Source: Flavobacteriaceae bacterium UBA4022 (GTDB lineage: Bacteria; Bacteroidota; Bacteroidia; Flavobacteriales; Flavobacteriaceae). Taken from it: a stretch of DNA of 60,152 nucleotides. This document shows positions 25,128 through 33,033 of the stretch, piece after piece. Every line of letters begins with the position of its first letter. The stretch's first letter is position 1. A model generated the notes under the pieces. That model was given only the letters and a program-made list of their open reading frames with translations, was not told the origin of the DNA and made no database searches. The DNA is taken from NCBI GenBank assembly GCA_002384055.1, contig DGAU01000013.1, positions 1-60,152 on the forward strand, written 5' to 3'. The translations under genes and the position numbers were made by a program.

Positions 25128-27379
25128 TGCGCAACACAACCCTTTGGCTTTTATTTTTTGGTTTGTTTTTCGGGAATTTTTCTACCGTATTGGGCCAGAC
25201 TCCTGAGGATGTCAAAGTTGGCTTAGTGCTGAGTGGTGGAGGGGCTAAGGCCTTTGCTCACATAGGGGTGCTCAAGGAAATTGAAGCGGCCGGCTTGCGG
25301 ATTGATTATATCGGAGGGACCAGTATGGGGGCGGTCATCGGGGGTCTTTATGCGGCAGGCTATTCGGCACATCAATTGGACTCCCTCTTTAATACGTTTG
25401 ATTTTAATGCGATTCTGACCGACGACTTGCCGAGACAAACCCGCTCTATTACCGAAAAAGCTGAGTCGGATCGGTACGTTATAACCTTTCCCTTTGACGG
25501 CAAAAAACTAACGCTTCCCTCGGGTCTTTCCAGGGGTCATAATGCCTATAATATTCTTTCAAAATTACTCTTGCCAGTGCGTGATGTCACAGATTTTAGA
25601 GACCTGCCTATCCCATTTTTATGCATTGCAACAGACGCCGAAAAAGGAACTCAAGTGATCTTGGATCACGGGTATTTGCCACGAGCGTTGACGGCCAGTA
25701 GCGCTTTACCGACGATCGTCCAGCCGATTTTAATGGACGGAATTCTGCATATTGATGGCGGGGTGGTCAACAATTATCCTGTCGCCGAAATTAGGGCTAT
25801 GGGCGCCGAGGTTATCATTGGGGTTGATGTTCAAGACAACTTATTGGCGCGAGATCAACTGAATTCTGTCGTGGATATAGTGGCGCAAATAAATAACTTC
25901 CGGACCATCGAGCGCATGACGGCCAAAATAGATCGGACCGACATTTATATTGAACCAGAGATGAATCAATTTACCGTATTGTCTTTTAAGGACCGTAAGG
26001 CCGTTATCGACCTGGGGCAGAAAGCGGCTCAAATGCAGCGGGAAAAGTTTGCTGAATTGGCAAAAAGGCAGCAGGCTCATGTGCCACGTGAGGGTATTAG
26101 CGCGGCAGATATTTCTGCGCCACTAGAGATTTCCAATGTTCGTATAGAAGGCCACCAGGGCTATACGCGCTCCTATATTATGGGTAAGTTGGGGATACGG
26201 TCCTCTGTGCGCATGACCCCTGATGAGCTGCAGTCGGGGATCAACAACCTGGCGGCGACCAATAATTTTTCCTCTATTGATTATTTTTTTGAATCCCAAA
26301 GCGATACGACACAAACCGGCAGCATATTGCGTTTGCAGATGACCGAGAACCCACAAAAATCATTGGTGCGCTTTGGATTGCACTATGACCCACTTTACCG
26401 GATGGGCGTGCTATTGAACGTCACCCAAAAAAGACTCCTTGGGGTAAATGACAACGCTTCTATTGACGTTGTTATTGGAGATTACCTGCGCTATAGAGCG
26501 CATTATTTTGTGGACAAAGGATATCACTGGAGTGTTGGGTTGACGGCTAATTTCTCACAATTTAATCATGCCGTGGGCCGCAATTTCACCAATAGCGAAT
26601 CGGAATTTGACATCTCTATAGCCCTGAATCAAATAGATATTAAGTACAAACATTGGCACAATCAATTTCAACTTTTGACCCGTTTGAATCAGGACATGGA
26701 ATTTAGTTTGGGGGCCAACCACCAAAGGGTCTATTATTTCTCGGAAACGGTCGGCCTAGATGAGGACGGCTTGCCTAGAACAGTGTTTGAAGACAACCAT
26801 TACGTGAGTGCTTTTGCTCAAATAGAAATTGACACAAGAGACCATGGGTACTACCCAACGCAGGGGGGCTTGTTTCGGGGCACTCTAGAACAGTTCCTGT
26901 ATAATGGCGCTGCGAATGAAAATCATTTTACCCGAGCTCAGATCAATACTTCCTACGCTTGGCCCTTGGGGCCCTCCTTTTTTGTTGCAGCAGAGTTAAA
27001 AGCAGGGGCTTCCCTTGGCGACAAAAGTCCAGAGGGGCTTGATTTTTTTATGGGGGGCTATGGCTATCAGGATTTAGGCTATTTTGTGCCGTTTTTTGGC
27101 CAAGAGGTCATGGCACTTCGCGGCAATAGTTTCCTATTGACTCAGGTTAATGCGACCATTGCGCTGTCGGCCAAAAGCCGATTACTGGCTCGGGCGCAAG
27201 TCGGGGGTATTGGCCATAATCTATTTGACGACCTACATTGGCGCAACACAATGGAACAATCGAGCGTGGCTCTGGGGTATGCTATAGAAACCTTTTTGGG
27301 GCCATTGGAATTATGGCGGGGCTATGCTTCGGGCGTGCGCGATGGTATTTGGCAACTGAGTCTTGGCTATCGATTTTGA
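25124..27379 (+). CDS. Patatin-like phospholipase with POTRA and outer-membrane barrel (type Vd, PlpD-like)
   Basis: The 751-residue protein has a Sec signal peptide (to about residue 24). A patatin lipase domain (about 31-300) follows, with the oxyanion loop SGGGAKAFAH (37-46), nucleophile S67 in GGTSMGA and catalytic D211 in IDGGVVNNYP. A single POTRA-like segment (about 330-390) leads into a C-terminal 16-strand-type barrel of the BamA/TpsB group ending in LSLGYRF. This matches the type Vd autotransporter PlpD of Pseudomonas, where the barrel delivers its own phospholipase A. The Ser-Asp dyad is intact. The oxyanion loop has Ala (GGGAKA) where GGGAKG is common. Here the lipase could be surface exposed, released, or periplasmic. 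The start overlaps the uvrC stop; no functional link to repair is implied. Confidence 0.87.
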   Translation: MMRNTTLWLLFFGLFFGNFSTVLGQTPEDVKVGLVLSGGGAKAFAHIGVLKEIEAAGLRIDYIGGTSMGAVIGGLYAAGYSAHQLDSLFNTFDFNAILTDDLPRQTRSITEKAESDRYVITFPFDGKKLTLPSGLSRGHNAYNILSKLLLPVRDVTDFRDLPIPFLCIATDAEKGTQVILDHGYLPRALTASSALPTIVQPILMDGILHIDGGVVNNYPVAEIRAMGAEVIIGVDVQDNLLARDQLNSVVDIVAQINNFRTIERMTAKIDRTDIYIEPEMNQFTVLSFKDRKAVIDLGQKAAQMQREKFAELAKRQQAHVPREGISAADISAPLEISNVRIEGHQGYTRSYIMGKLGIRSSVRMTPDELQSGINNLAATNNFSSIDYFFESQSDTTQTGSILRLQMTENPQKSLVRFGLHYDPLYRMGVLLNVTQKRLLGVNDNASIDVVIGDYLRYRAHYFVDKGYHWSVGLTANFSQFNHAVGRNFTNSESEFDISIALNQIDIKYKHWHNQFQLLTRLNQDMEFSLGANHQRVYYFSETVGLDEDGLPRTVFEDNHYVSAFAQIEIDTRDHGYYPTQGGLFRGTLEQFLYNGAANENHFTRAQINTSYAWPLGPSFFVAAELKAGASLGDKSPEGLDFFMGGYGYQDLGYFVPFFGQEVMALRGNSFLLTQVNATIALSAKSRLLARAQVGGIGHNLFDDLHWRNTMEQSSVALGYAIETFLGPLELWRGYASGVRDGIWQLSLGYRF

Positions 27380-27422
27380 ATTGCCCCAGCATAATGAGAT
27401 CGTCTTTTGATGGGCTAAGCTT

Positions 27423-27447
27423 CCATTTGGTCGCGCCGAACAAATGG
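27423..27447. repeat. Inverted repeat upstream of hmgA
   Basis: CCATTTG (27423-27429) and CAAATGG (27441-27447) form perfect 7-bp arms around an 11-nt spacer rich in CG. It lies in the 184-nt gap between the patatin gene and hmgA, about 70 nt upstream of a weak -7-like box (TTGCTTTG, 27517-27524). There is no T-run, so a terminator is unlikely; a regulator-binding site for the aromatic catabolism genes is possible. Confidence 0.3.
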
Positions 27448-27563
27448 TTCATAATTATCGTGTAATTAGGAGGAAATTTAAAGAAAATCAGATCAAAAAC
27501 TTGTAAATTAGTGCGGTTGCTTTGCACAGCCTTAAGCACTCATTCACCGGAAAAAGACGCGCT

Positions 27564-28721
27564 ATGCCATTTTATCATTCATTAGGAAAAATACCGCCCA
27601 AACGTCATACCCAATTTAGAAAACCCGATGGAACGCTCTATTCTGAGCAGCTTTTTGGGACCATAGGTTTTGAGGGGATGTATTCGAATATCTACCATGA
27701 ATATCGCCCAACTCAGGTGAAGTCCATAAATAAGCAATACAGTGTGGCGCCGAAAATCGCCCAAACAAATAACATACAATCCTACCGTTTGAAAGGCTTT
27801 CAAGTCGCGCCTTGCGATGATTACCTGGAGAGCAGAACGGCCGTCTTGACCAATAGTGATTGCACGATTATTTTGGCAGCACCCAAAAAATCCTTGACCG
27901 AATATTTTTATAAAAATACCGATGCAGACGAGCTTATTTTTATCCACAAAGGAAGCGGTACACTGCGCACCATGCTCGGGAATTTACCTTTTTCTTATGG
28001 GGATTATTTGCTTGTTCCCCGGGGTGTTATTTATCAAATTGAATTTGACACAACCGACAATAGATTGTTTATTGTAGAGTCGTATCACCCCATTTATACC
28101 CCCAAGCGATACCGCAATTGGTTTGGTCAATTGCTAGAGCATGCGCCCTACTGCGAGCGTGATTTGCGTAAGCCGCAAACCATAGAGACGCATGACCAAA
28201 AGGGCGATTTTTTGATCAAGGTCAAAAAACAAAACGACATGATCGAGATGGTCTATGCAACCCACCCCTTTGATGTGGTAGGCTATGATGGATACAACTA
28301 TCCTTATGCGTTTTCGATCCATGATTTTGAGCCCATCACCGGGCGGATCCACCAACCACCACCAGTACATCAAACCTTCGAAACCTCAGCTTTTGTGGTC
28401 TGTAGTTTTGTGCCCCGTCTTTATGATTACCACCCTTTGAGTATTCCGGCGCCATACAACCACAGCAACATCGATAGTGATGAGGTGATTTATTATGTGG
28501 ATGGTGATTTTATGAGCCGTAACGACATTGCCCCAGGCCATATTTCGTTGCACCCTGCAGGGATCCCGCATGGACCCCACCCAGGCGCTACAGAACGCAG
28601 TATAGGCCATACCAAAACAGAAGAATTGGCCGTGATGGTCGACACCTTTAAACCCTTAATGGTCACCGAAGCTGGCCTGGCGCTTACCGACGGAACTTAT
28701 TATCAATCTTGGTTAGATTAA
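27564..28721 (+). CDS. hmgA: Homogentisate 1,2-dioxygenase
   Basis: The 385-residue cytoplasmic Fe(II) enzyme opens the ring of homogentisate to maleylacetoacetate in tyrosine and phenylalanine breakdown. The N-terminus MPFYHSLGKIPPKRH is typical of flavobacterial homologues. Likely metal ligands lie in PYNHSNIDSDEVIYY (H300 and the acidic cluster D306/E307) and in GIPHGPHPG (H336). It is shorter than the human enzyme (445 aa), as in other Bacteroidota. The ATG at 27564 was chosen over an ATG at 27522, which adds a 14-residue tail overlapping the likely promoter zone. hpd follows after 10 nt, so two successive steps of the pathway share a transcript. The later enzymes (maleylacetoacetate isomerase, fumarylacetoacetase) are not in the window. 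Confidence 0.92.
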   Translation: MPFYHSLGKIPPKRHTQFRKPDGTLYSEQLFGTIGFEGMYSNIYHEYRPTQVKSINKQYSVAPKIAQTNNIQSYRLKGFQVAPCDDYLESRTAVLTNSDCTIILAAPKKSLTEYFYKNTDADELIFIHKGSGTLRTMLGNLPFSYGDYLLVPRGVIYQIEFDTTDNRLFIVESYHPIYTPKRYRNWFGQLLEHAPYCERDLRKPQTIETHDQKGDFLIKVKKQNDMIEMVYATHPFDVVGYDGYNYPYAFSIHDFEPITGRIHQPPPVHQTFETSAFVVCSFVPRLYDYHPLSIPAPYNHSNIDSDEVIYYVDGDFMSRNDIAPGHISLHPAGIPHGPHPGATERSIGHTKTEELAVMVDTFKPLMVTEAGLALTDGTYYQSWLD

Positions 28722-28731
28722 AACATACGCA

Positions 28732-29892
28732 ATGGCAGAAATAAAAAATTTAGAAGACTTACAGAACACAGAGTATTCCCTCAAAAAAATATTTGACGAA
28801 GCGGAAGATTTTTTACCCTTGTTGGGCACCGATTATGTGGAGCTTTACGTGGGTAATGCCAAACAATCCGCTCATTTCTACAAAACGGCTTTTGGCTTTC
28901 AGACCGAGGCCTATGCAGGCTTGGAGACCGGAGTCAAAGACCACGTATCTTATGTACTGCGTCAAGACAAGATTCGTTTGGTGCTGACCAGTCCATTAGT
29001 TGAGGGCGGTGCGTTAAATGAGCACATCAATACCCATGGTGACGGTGTAAAGGTCGTGGCTTTGTGGGTTGACGATGCGACCAAGTCGTGGAATGAGACC
29101 ACAAAGCGCGGGGCAAAGTCTTATATGGAGCCCACCCGCGAAGAAGACGAACATGGCTATGTCGTGCGTTCGGGGATTTATACCTACGGAGAAACTGTGC
29201 ATATTTTTGTGGAACGCAAAAACTACCATGGGGTCTTTTTACCAGGCTTTAAGGCAGTGACTTCCCACTACAACCCAGAGCCTGTAGGGCTCAAATTTGT
29301 CGATCATATGGTCGGTAATGTGGGTTGGAATGAAATGAATACTTGGTGTGAATTCTATGGCAAAATCATGGGCTTTGCACAAATCATTTCATTCGATGAC
29401 AATGACATTTCTACCGATTTTACGGCACTGATGAGTAAAGTGATGAGCAATGGCAATGGACGGATTAAATTCCCCATCAACGAACCCGCTAGTGGCAAAA
29501 AGAAATCCCAGATCGAAGAATACCTCGATTATTACAACGGCCCTGGGGTGCAGCATATCGCGGTAGCTACCGATGATATCGTCAAAACCGTTTCGGCCAT
29601 GCGCGACCGCGGTGTAGAATTCTTGTATGTTCCCGAAAATTACTATGAGAACCTTTTGGACCGAGTAGGACAAATCGACGAGGATATTGAGGTGCTCAAA
29701 AAACACGGAATCCTAATTGATCGCGATGAAGAGGGCTACTTATTGCAGTTGTTTACAAAACCTGTAGTGGATCGCCCTACTTTGTTTTTTGAGATCATTC
29801 AGCGCAAAGGGGCGCAGAGTTTCGGCAAGGGAAACTTTAAAGCCTTATTTGAAGCTATTGAAAGGGAACAAGCTTCGCGAGGAACTTTATAG
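28732..29892 (+). CDS. hpd: 4-hydroxyphenylpyruvate dioxygenase
   Basis: The 386-residue cytoplasmic Fe(II) enzyme converts 4-hydroxyphenylpyruvate to homogentisate, the substrate of the preceding gene's product. It consists of two vicinal-oxygen-chelate halves. The metal triad is intact: H192 (KFVDHMVGN), H275 (GVQHIAVAT) and E354 (LFFEIIQRKG). The length is standard (about 350-390 aa). It lies 10 nt after hmgA and 13 nt before the DUF3108 gene, and should be co-transcribed with kynA, so tyrosine and tryptophan breakdown are regulated together. Confidence 0.96.
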   Translation: MAEIKNLEDLQNTEYSLKKIFDEAEDFLPLLGTDYVELYVGNAKQSAHFYKTAFGFQTEAYAGLETGVKDHVSYVLRQDKIRLVLTSPLVEGGALNEHINTHGDGVKVVALWVDDATKSWNETTKRGAKSYMEPTREEDEHGYVVRSGIYTYGETVHIFVERKNYHGVFLPGFKAVTSHYNPEPVGLKFVDHMVGNVGWNEMNTWCEFYGKIMGFAQIISFDDNDISTDFTALMSKVMSNGNGRIKFPINEPASGKKKSQIEEYLDYYNGPGVQHIAVATDDIVKTVSAMRDRGVEFLYVPENYYENLLDRVGQIDEDIEVLKKHGILIDRDEEGYLLQLFTKPVVDRPTLFFEIIQRKGAQSFGKGNFKALFEAIEREQASRGTL

Positions 29893-29905
29893 CCATTAAT
29901 CGGGT

Positions 29906-30694
29906 ATGATGCAACGCATAAGATATAGTATAATCCTGCTCTTGATGAGCGTATCGGGATGGTCTGTTGGGGGACAAAACCCCTCGGCTTATGGCGATGG
30001 GGAATATGCCAAATACCGGATACATTACGGTTTTGTAACGGCGGGATATGCGACCATCAAAGTACGCAGCGAAATGTTGGGTAAAACCCCAATCTTTCAT
30101 ATCATAGGAGAGGGAAGGACCACTGGCCTGTCTCGATGGTTTTTTAATGTCGAAGACCACTACCAGAGTTATGTGGATCAGTCCACGCAATTGCCGCTGC
30201 GTTTTAAGCGAAAGATCAATGAAGGTGGCTTTACCAAAGACGTCCAAATTGAATTCAATCATAAGGAACTCAAGGCGAGTATTCTCAACAAAGAAAATAA
30301 CGTGCGGGTTACGGCGGAAATCATGCCATTCACCCAGGACTTGATTTCGGCATTTTATTATTTGAGAAATGAATTGGATATTGAAACGATCAAAGTCGGA
30401 GAAACGATCGATTTGGATATGTTTTTTGACAAAGAAGGGTATCGTTTTCAAATGAAATTTTTGGGTAGAAGCGAGTTGAAGACCAAATTTGGCATCATAA
30501 AAACACTGAAATTTAAACCCTTGGTTGATGGTGGTAGGGTGTTTAAGGAGAAGGAAAGTCTCACGGTATGGGTCACCGATGATGGCAATAAAATACCGGT
30601 ATTGATCAAAGCAGATCTTGCCGTTGGGTCTCTAAAGGCGTCCCTTGATGATTTTAAAGGATTAAAACACCCGTTTAAGGTACTTTCACAATAG
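29906..30694 (+). CDS. Secreted DUF3108 protein
   Basis: The 262-residue protein has a Sec signal peptide (hydrophobic residues about 7-22, ending near VGGQ). The mature domain begins with GEYAKYRIHYGFVTAGYATI, which is typical of DUF3108. The family is thought to adopt a LolA/LolB-like or related half-barrel fold in the periplasm. No catalytic residues are evident. It is placed between hpd (13 nt) and kynA (3 nt); I recall this placement from other flavobacterial genomes, though I cannot verify it here, so the link to aromatic catabolism may be operon history rather than function. Molecular role unknown. Confidence 0.85.
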   Translation: MMQRIRYSIILLLMSVSGWSVGGQNPSAYGDGEYAKYRIHYGFVTAGYATIKVRSEMLGKTPIFHIIGEGRTTGLSRWFFNVEDHYQSYVDQSTQLPLRFKRKINEGGFTKDVQIEFNHKELKASILNKENNVRVTAEIMPFTQDLISAFYYLRNELDIETIKVGETIDLDMFFDKEGYRFQMKFLGRSELKTKFGIIKTLKFKPLVDGGRVFKEKESLTVWVTDDGNKIPVLIKADLAVGSLKASLDDFKGLKHPFKVLSQ

Positions 30695-30697
30695 GCT

Positions 30698-31630
30698 ATG
30701 GCACAGACTGAGAAAACAAAGAGATTGTTAGAACAACTTGAGGCAAAATACGCGGCGACGGGACAGTCTTTGGAGGTGCATTTGGAGGGCTTATTGCATC
30801 AAGAACTCACCACCTATTGGGATTATATACAAACAGATGCTTTGCTGAATTTGCAAATCAAAAGAACGACCCTGCCCGATGAGATGGTCTTTATTGTCTA
30901 TCACCAAATCAATGAGTTGATTTTTAAAATGATCTTATGGGAAATTGACCAGGTGGCCCATAAAGCCGAATTGACATCTGAATTTTTCACGGAACGCTTG
31001 ATGCGTGTCTCGAGGTATTTTGATCTTTTGACCAATTCGTTCAACATCATGACCGATGGCATGGAGGTTGCCCAGTACTTGAAATTCAGAAACACCTTGG
31101 CTCCAGCCTCTGGGTTTCAGAGCGCTCAATACCGCAAAATTGAGTTTGCCTCTACCGAGCTCATCAATCTGATTGATGCGCGTTTTCGCACGACTATTGA
31201 CCGAACGACCACCTACGAATACGCCCTGGATCATTTATATTGGCAGGCCGCAGGTAAAGACCATAAAACCGGCAAAAAATCCTATTTATTGACCTCTTTT
31301 GAGGCGAAATATAAAAATGAATTTGTCGCATTTACCCAAAAATATAATACCATCAATCTTTATTCTAAATTTAAAACCCTAACAGCGTCTGTAAAGACCA
31401 ATCCAGAATTGATCAAGGCTATGCGCCATTATGATTATACGGTAAATATTACTTGGGTGATGGCGCATTATACCACGGCCAATAAGTACCTCAATGACGG
31501 CAAAAAAGTAACGGAGTCAACCGGAGGGAGTGATTGGGTCAAATACATGCATCCCAAATACCAAAAAAGAATCTTTTTTCCAGAATTATGGTCCGAAGAT
31601 GAATTAACAAACTGGGGGAAAGATGCTTAG
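30698..31630 (+). CDS. kynA: Tryptophan 2,3-dioxygenase
   Basis: The 310-residue cytoplasmic haem enzyme oxidises L-tryptophan to N-formylkynurenine, the first step of the kynurenine route. The helical core carries the substrate-binding segment DEMVFIVYHQINELIFK (about 62-78), the haem-ligand region TWVMAHYTTAN with H257, and TGGSDWVKYM near the C-terminus, which binds the amino acid. The length is slightly above Xanthomonas TDO (about 300 aa). It lies 3 nt after the DUF3108 gene and overlaps the next gene by 8 nt. No other kynurenine-pathway gene is in the window. Confidence 0.93.
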   Translation: MAQTEKTKRLLEQLEAKYAATGQSLEVHLEGLLHQELTTYWDYIQTDALLNLQIKRTTLPDEMVFIVYHQINELIFKMILWEIDQVAHKAELTSEFFTERLMRVSRYFDLLTNSFNIMTDGMEVAQYLKFRNTLAPASGFQSAQYRKIEFASTELINLIDARFRTTIDRTTTYEYALDHLYWQAAGKDHKTGKKSYLLTSFEAKYKNEFVAFTQKYNTINLYSKFKTLTASVKTNPELIKAMRHYDYTVNITWVMAHYTTANKYLNDGKKVTESTGGSDWVKYMHPKYQKRIFFPELWSEDELTNWGKDA

Positions 31631-32864
31631 AACGTACCGAAAAATATTATTTTTTGGCGGACTGTGTTTTGTCTTGATATGGTTTTATAGGTCCTGCGAC
31701 TCTTCGGAAACAGAGCTTTTAGAAGTCGAGGAGCAATCCCCACTCATATCAGAATACGGGCATACACTCAATGATTTTGTTGTGGTTCGCGACACGGTAA
31801 TGGAAGGCGATACCTTTGGCGCTATTTTGGATGCGCATGGCGTGTCACAAAATAAAATATATGAGGTTGCGACGACCTTTAGGGATGTTTTTGATGTGCG
31901 AAAAATTGGGATTGGCCGGCCATATGTCATTCTGAAATCAAGGGACTCCACGGCCCAAACGCAATTATTTATCTACGAAAAAAATCGGATCGATTATGCG
32001 GTGATTGATTTTAGAGACAGTCTTCAAGTCTATCACGAGAAAAAGCCCGTAACCCTTATCGAGCGAACGGCCTCTGGGGTCATTCAGGGTTCATTGTCCG
32101 AGACTTTGGCCCAACAAAATTTGAGTCCTTACCTGGCCGAAGGCATGTCCGACATTTATGCATGGACGATTAACTTTTTTCAACTCCAAGCAGGAGATAG
32201 TTTTAAAATCATTTATACCGAGCGGCTCATCTCCGACACGATAGCCGGAGGAGTGGATGAGATTAAGGGTGCTTATTTTGCCCACAAAGGGGAAAGTTTT
32301 TATGCCTTTAAGTACTTGTCCGAAGCGGCCAATGCGGTCCCCGATTACTATGATGAAGAAGCGAACAACCTGCGTCGTGCTTTCCTCAAGGCCCCGGTAA
32401 AATTTAGCAGAATTTCCTCGCGCTATAATTTGCGCCGCCGCATTGCCCATTATGCTTATAAGGTCCGCCCCCACAAAGGAACTGACTTTGCCGCTCCTGT
32501 GGGGACGCCAATATTGGCTACAGCCGATGGAACGGTGAGCGCAGCAGAGCGAAAAGGCGGTAATGGGATTTATGTAAAGCTGCGCCACAACGCCACTTAT
32601 GAGACCCAATACCTGCACATGAAAAAACTTAATGTCCGTCGCGGACAAAAAGTAAGGCAAGGACAGGTCATTGGTTGGGTCGGAATGACAGGCAATACCA
32701 GCGGGCCACATGTGTGTTATCGTTTTTGGAAAAATGGCCGCCAGGTGGACCCATTTAAGACTGATTTGCCAAAATCCGAACCTTTGGCGCAGGCTTATCG
32801 GCAAGATTATGCCAAGAAGATGCTGCCATTAAAGGATCAGTTGGATTGTATTGTTCTTCCGTAA
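31623..32864 (+). CDS. M23-family peptidoglycan peptidase (LytM-like) with altered zinc site
   Basis: The 413-residue protein has an N-terminal membrane anchor or signal (about 5-22, followed by a Cys at 25), an N-terminal region resembling OapA/LysM-like modules of cell-wall M23 proteins, and a C-terminal LytM domain (about 265-390). The first zinc motif is intact (H284-x3-D288 in PHKGTDF). The second motif, normally HxH, reads H363-V-C365 (GPHVCYRF). The Cys sits where the third zinc ligand should be and could still bind zinc. As I recall, HVCYRF is common in Bacteroidota members, so it is likely a clade variant. It would cut peptidoglycan cross-links in the periplasm. Translation is coupled to kynA (8-nt overlap). 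It ends the aromatic-catabolism gene run. Confidence 0.88.
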   Translation: MLRTYRKILFFGGLCFVLIWFYRSCDSSETELLEVEEQSPLISEYGHTLNDFVVVRDTVMEGDTFGAILDAHGVSQNKIYEVATTFRDVFDVRKIGIGRPYVILKSRDSTAQTQLFIYEKNRIDYAVIDFRDSLQVYHEKKPVTLIERTASGVIQGSLSETLAQQNLSPYLAEGMSDIYAWTINFFQLQAGDSFKIIYTERLISDTIAGGVDEIKGAYFAHKGESFYAFKYLSEAANAVPDYYDEEANNLRRAFLKAPVKFSRISSRYNLRRRIAHYAYKVRPHKGTDFAAPVGTPILATADGTVSAAERKGGNGIYVKLRHNATYETQYLHMKKLNVRRGQKVRQGQVIGWVGMTGNTSGPHVCYRFWKNGRQVDPFKTDLPKSEPLAQAYRQDYAKKMLPLKDQLDCIVLP

Positions 32865-32996
32865 CGTATTGTTCATAAACCTGTTATTATCTTACTAAGC
32901 CTTCGGGCAGCGGTTTGAGAAAGAAATCCTAACTTCAAGAAATCAAAAGGTAATAATATGTTAATGCGATATTATGGCCATCTGTGCGAAAAAAAC

Positions 32997-33004
32997 TATT
33001 TTTG
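32997..33004 (+). promoter_or_regulatory. -7 promoter box for the TonB-dependent receptor gene
   Basis: TATTTTTG is a perfect TAnnTTTG match, 29 nt before the ATG at 33034. No TTTG -33 element stands out. The leader would be about 23 nt and AT-rich, and the gene has its own terminator, so it appears to be monocistronic. Confidence 0.55.
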
Positions 33005-33033
33005 CGAAACCAATTTTAATTAAACAAACAATT

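Noticed and set aside
29855..30451. 198-codon minus-strand frame opposite the DUF3108 gene
   Set aside because: The opposite strand has a coherent signal peptide and family domain; this frame is a shadow.
32091..32804. 237-codon minus-strand frame opposite the M23 peptidase
   Set aside because: The plus-strand M23 motifs are clear; the minus frame has no recognisable domain.
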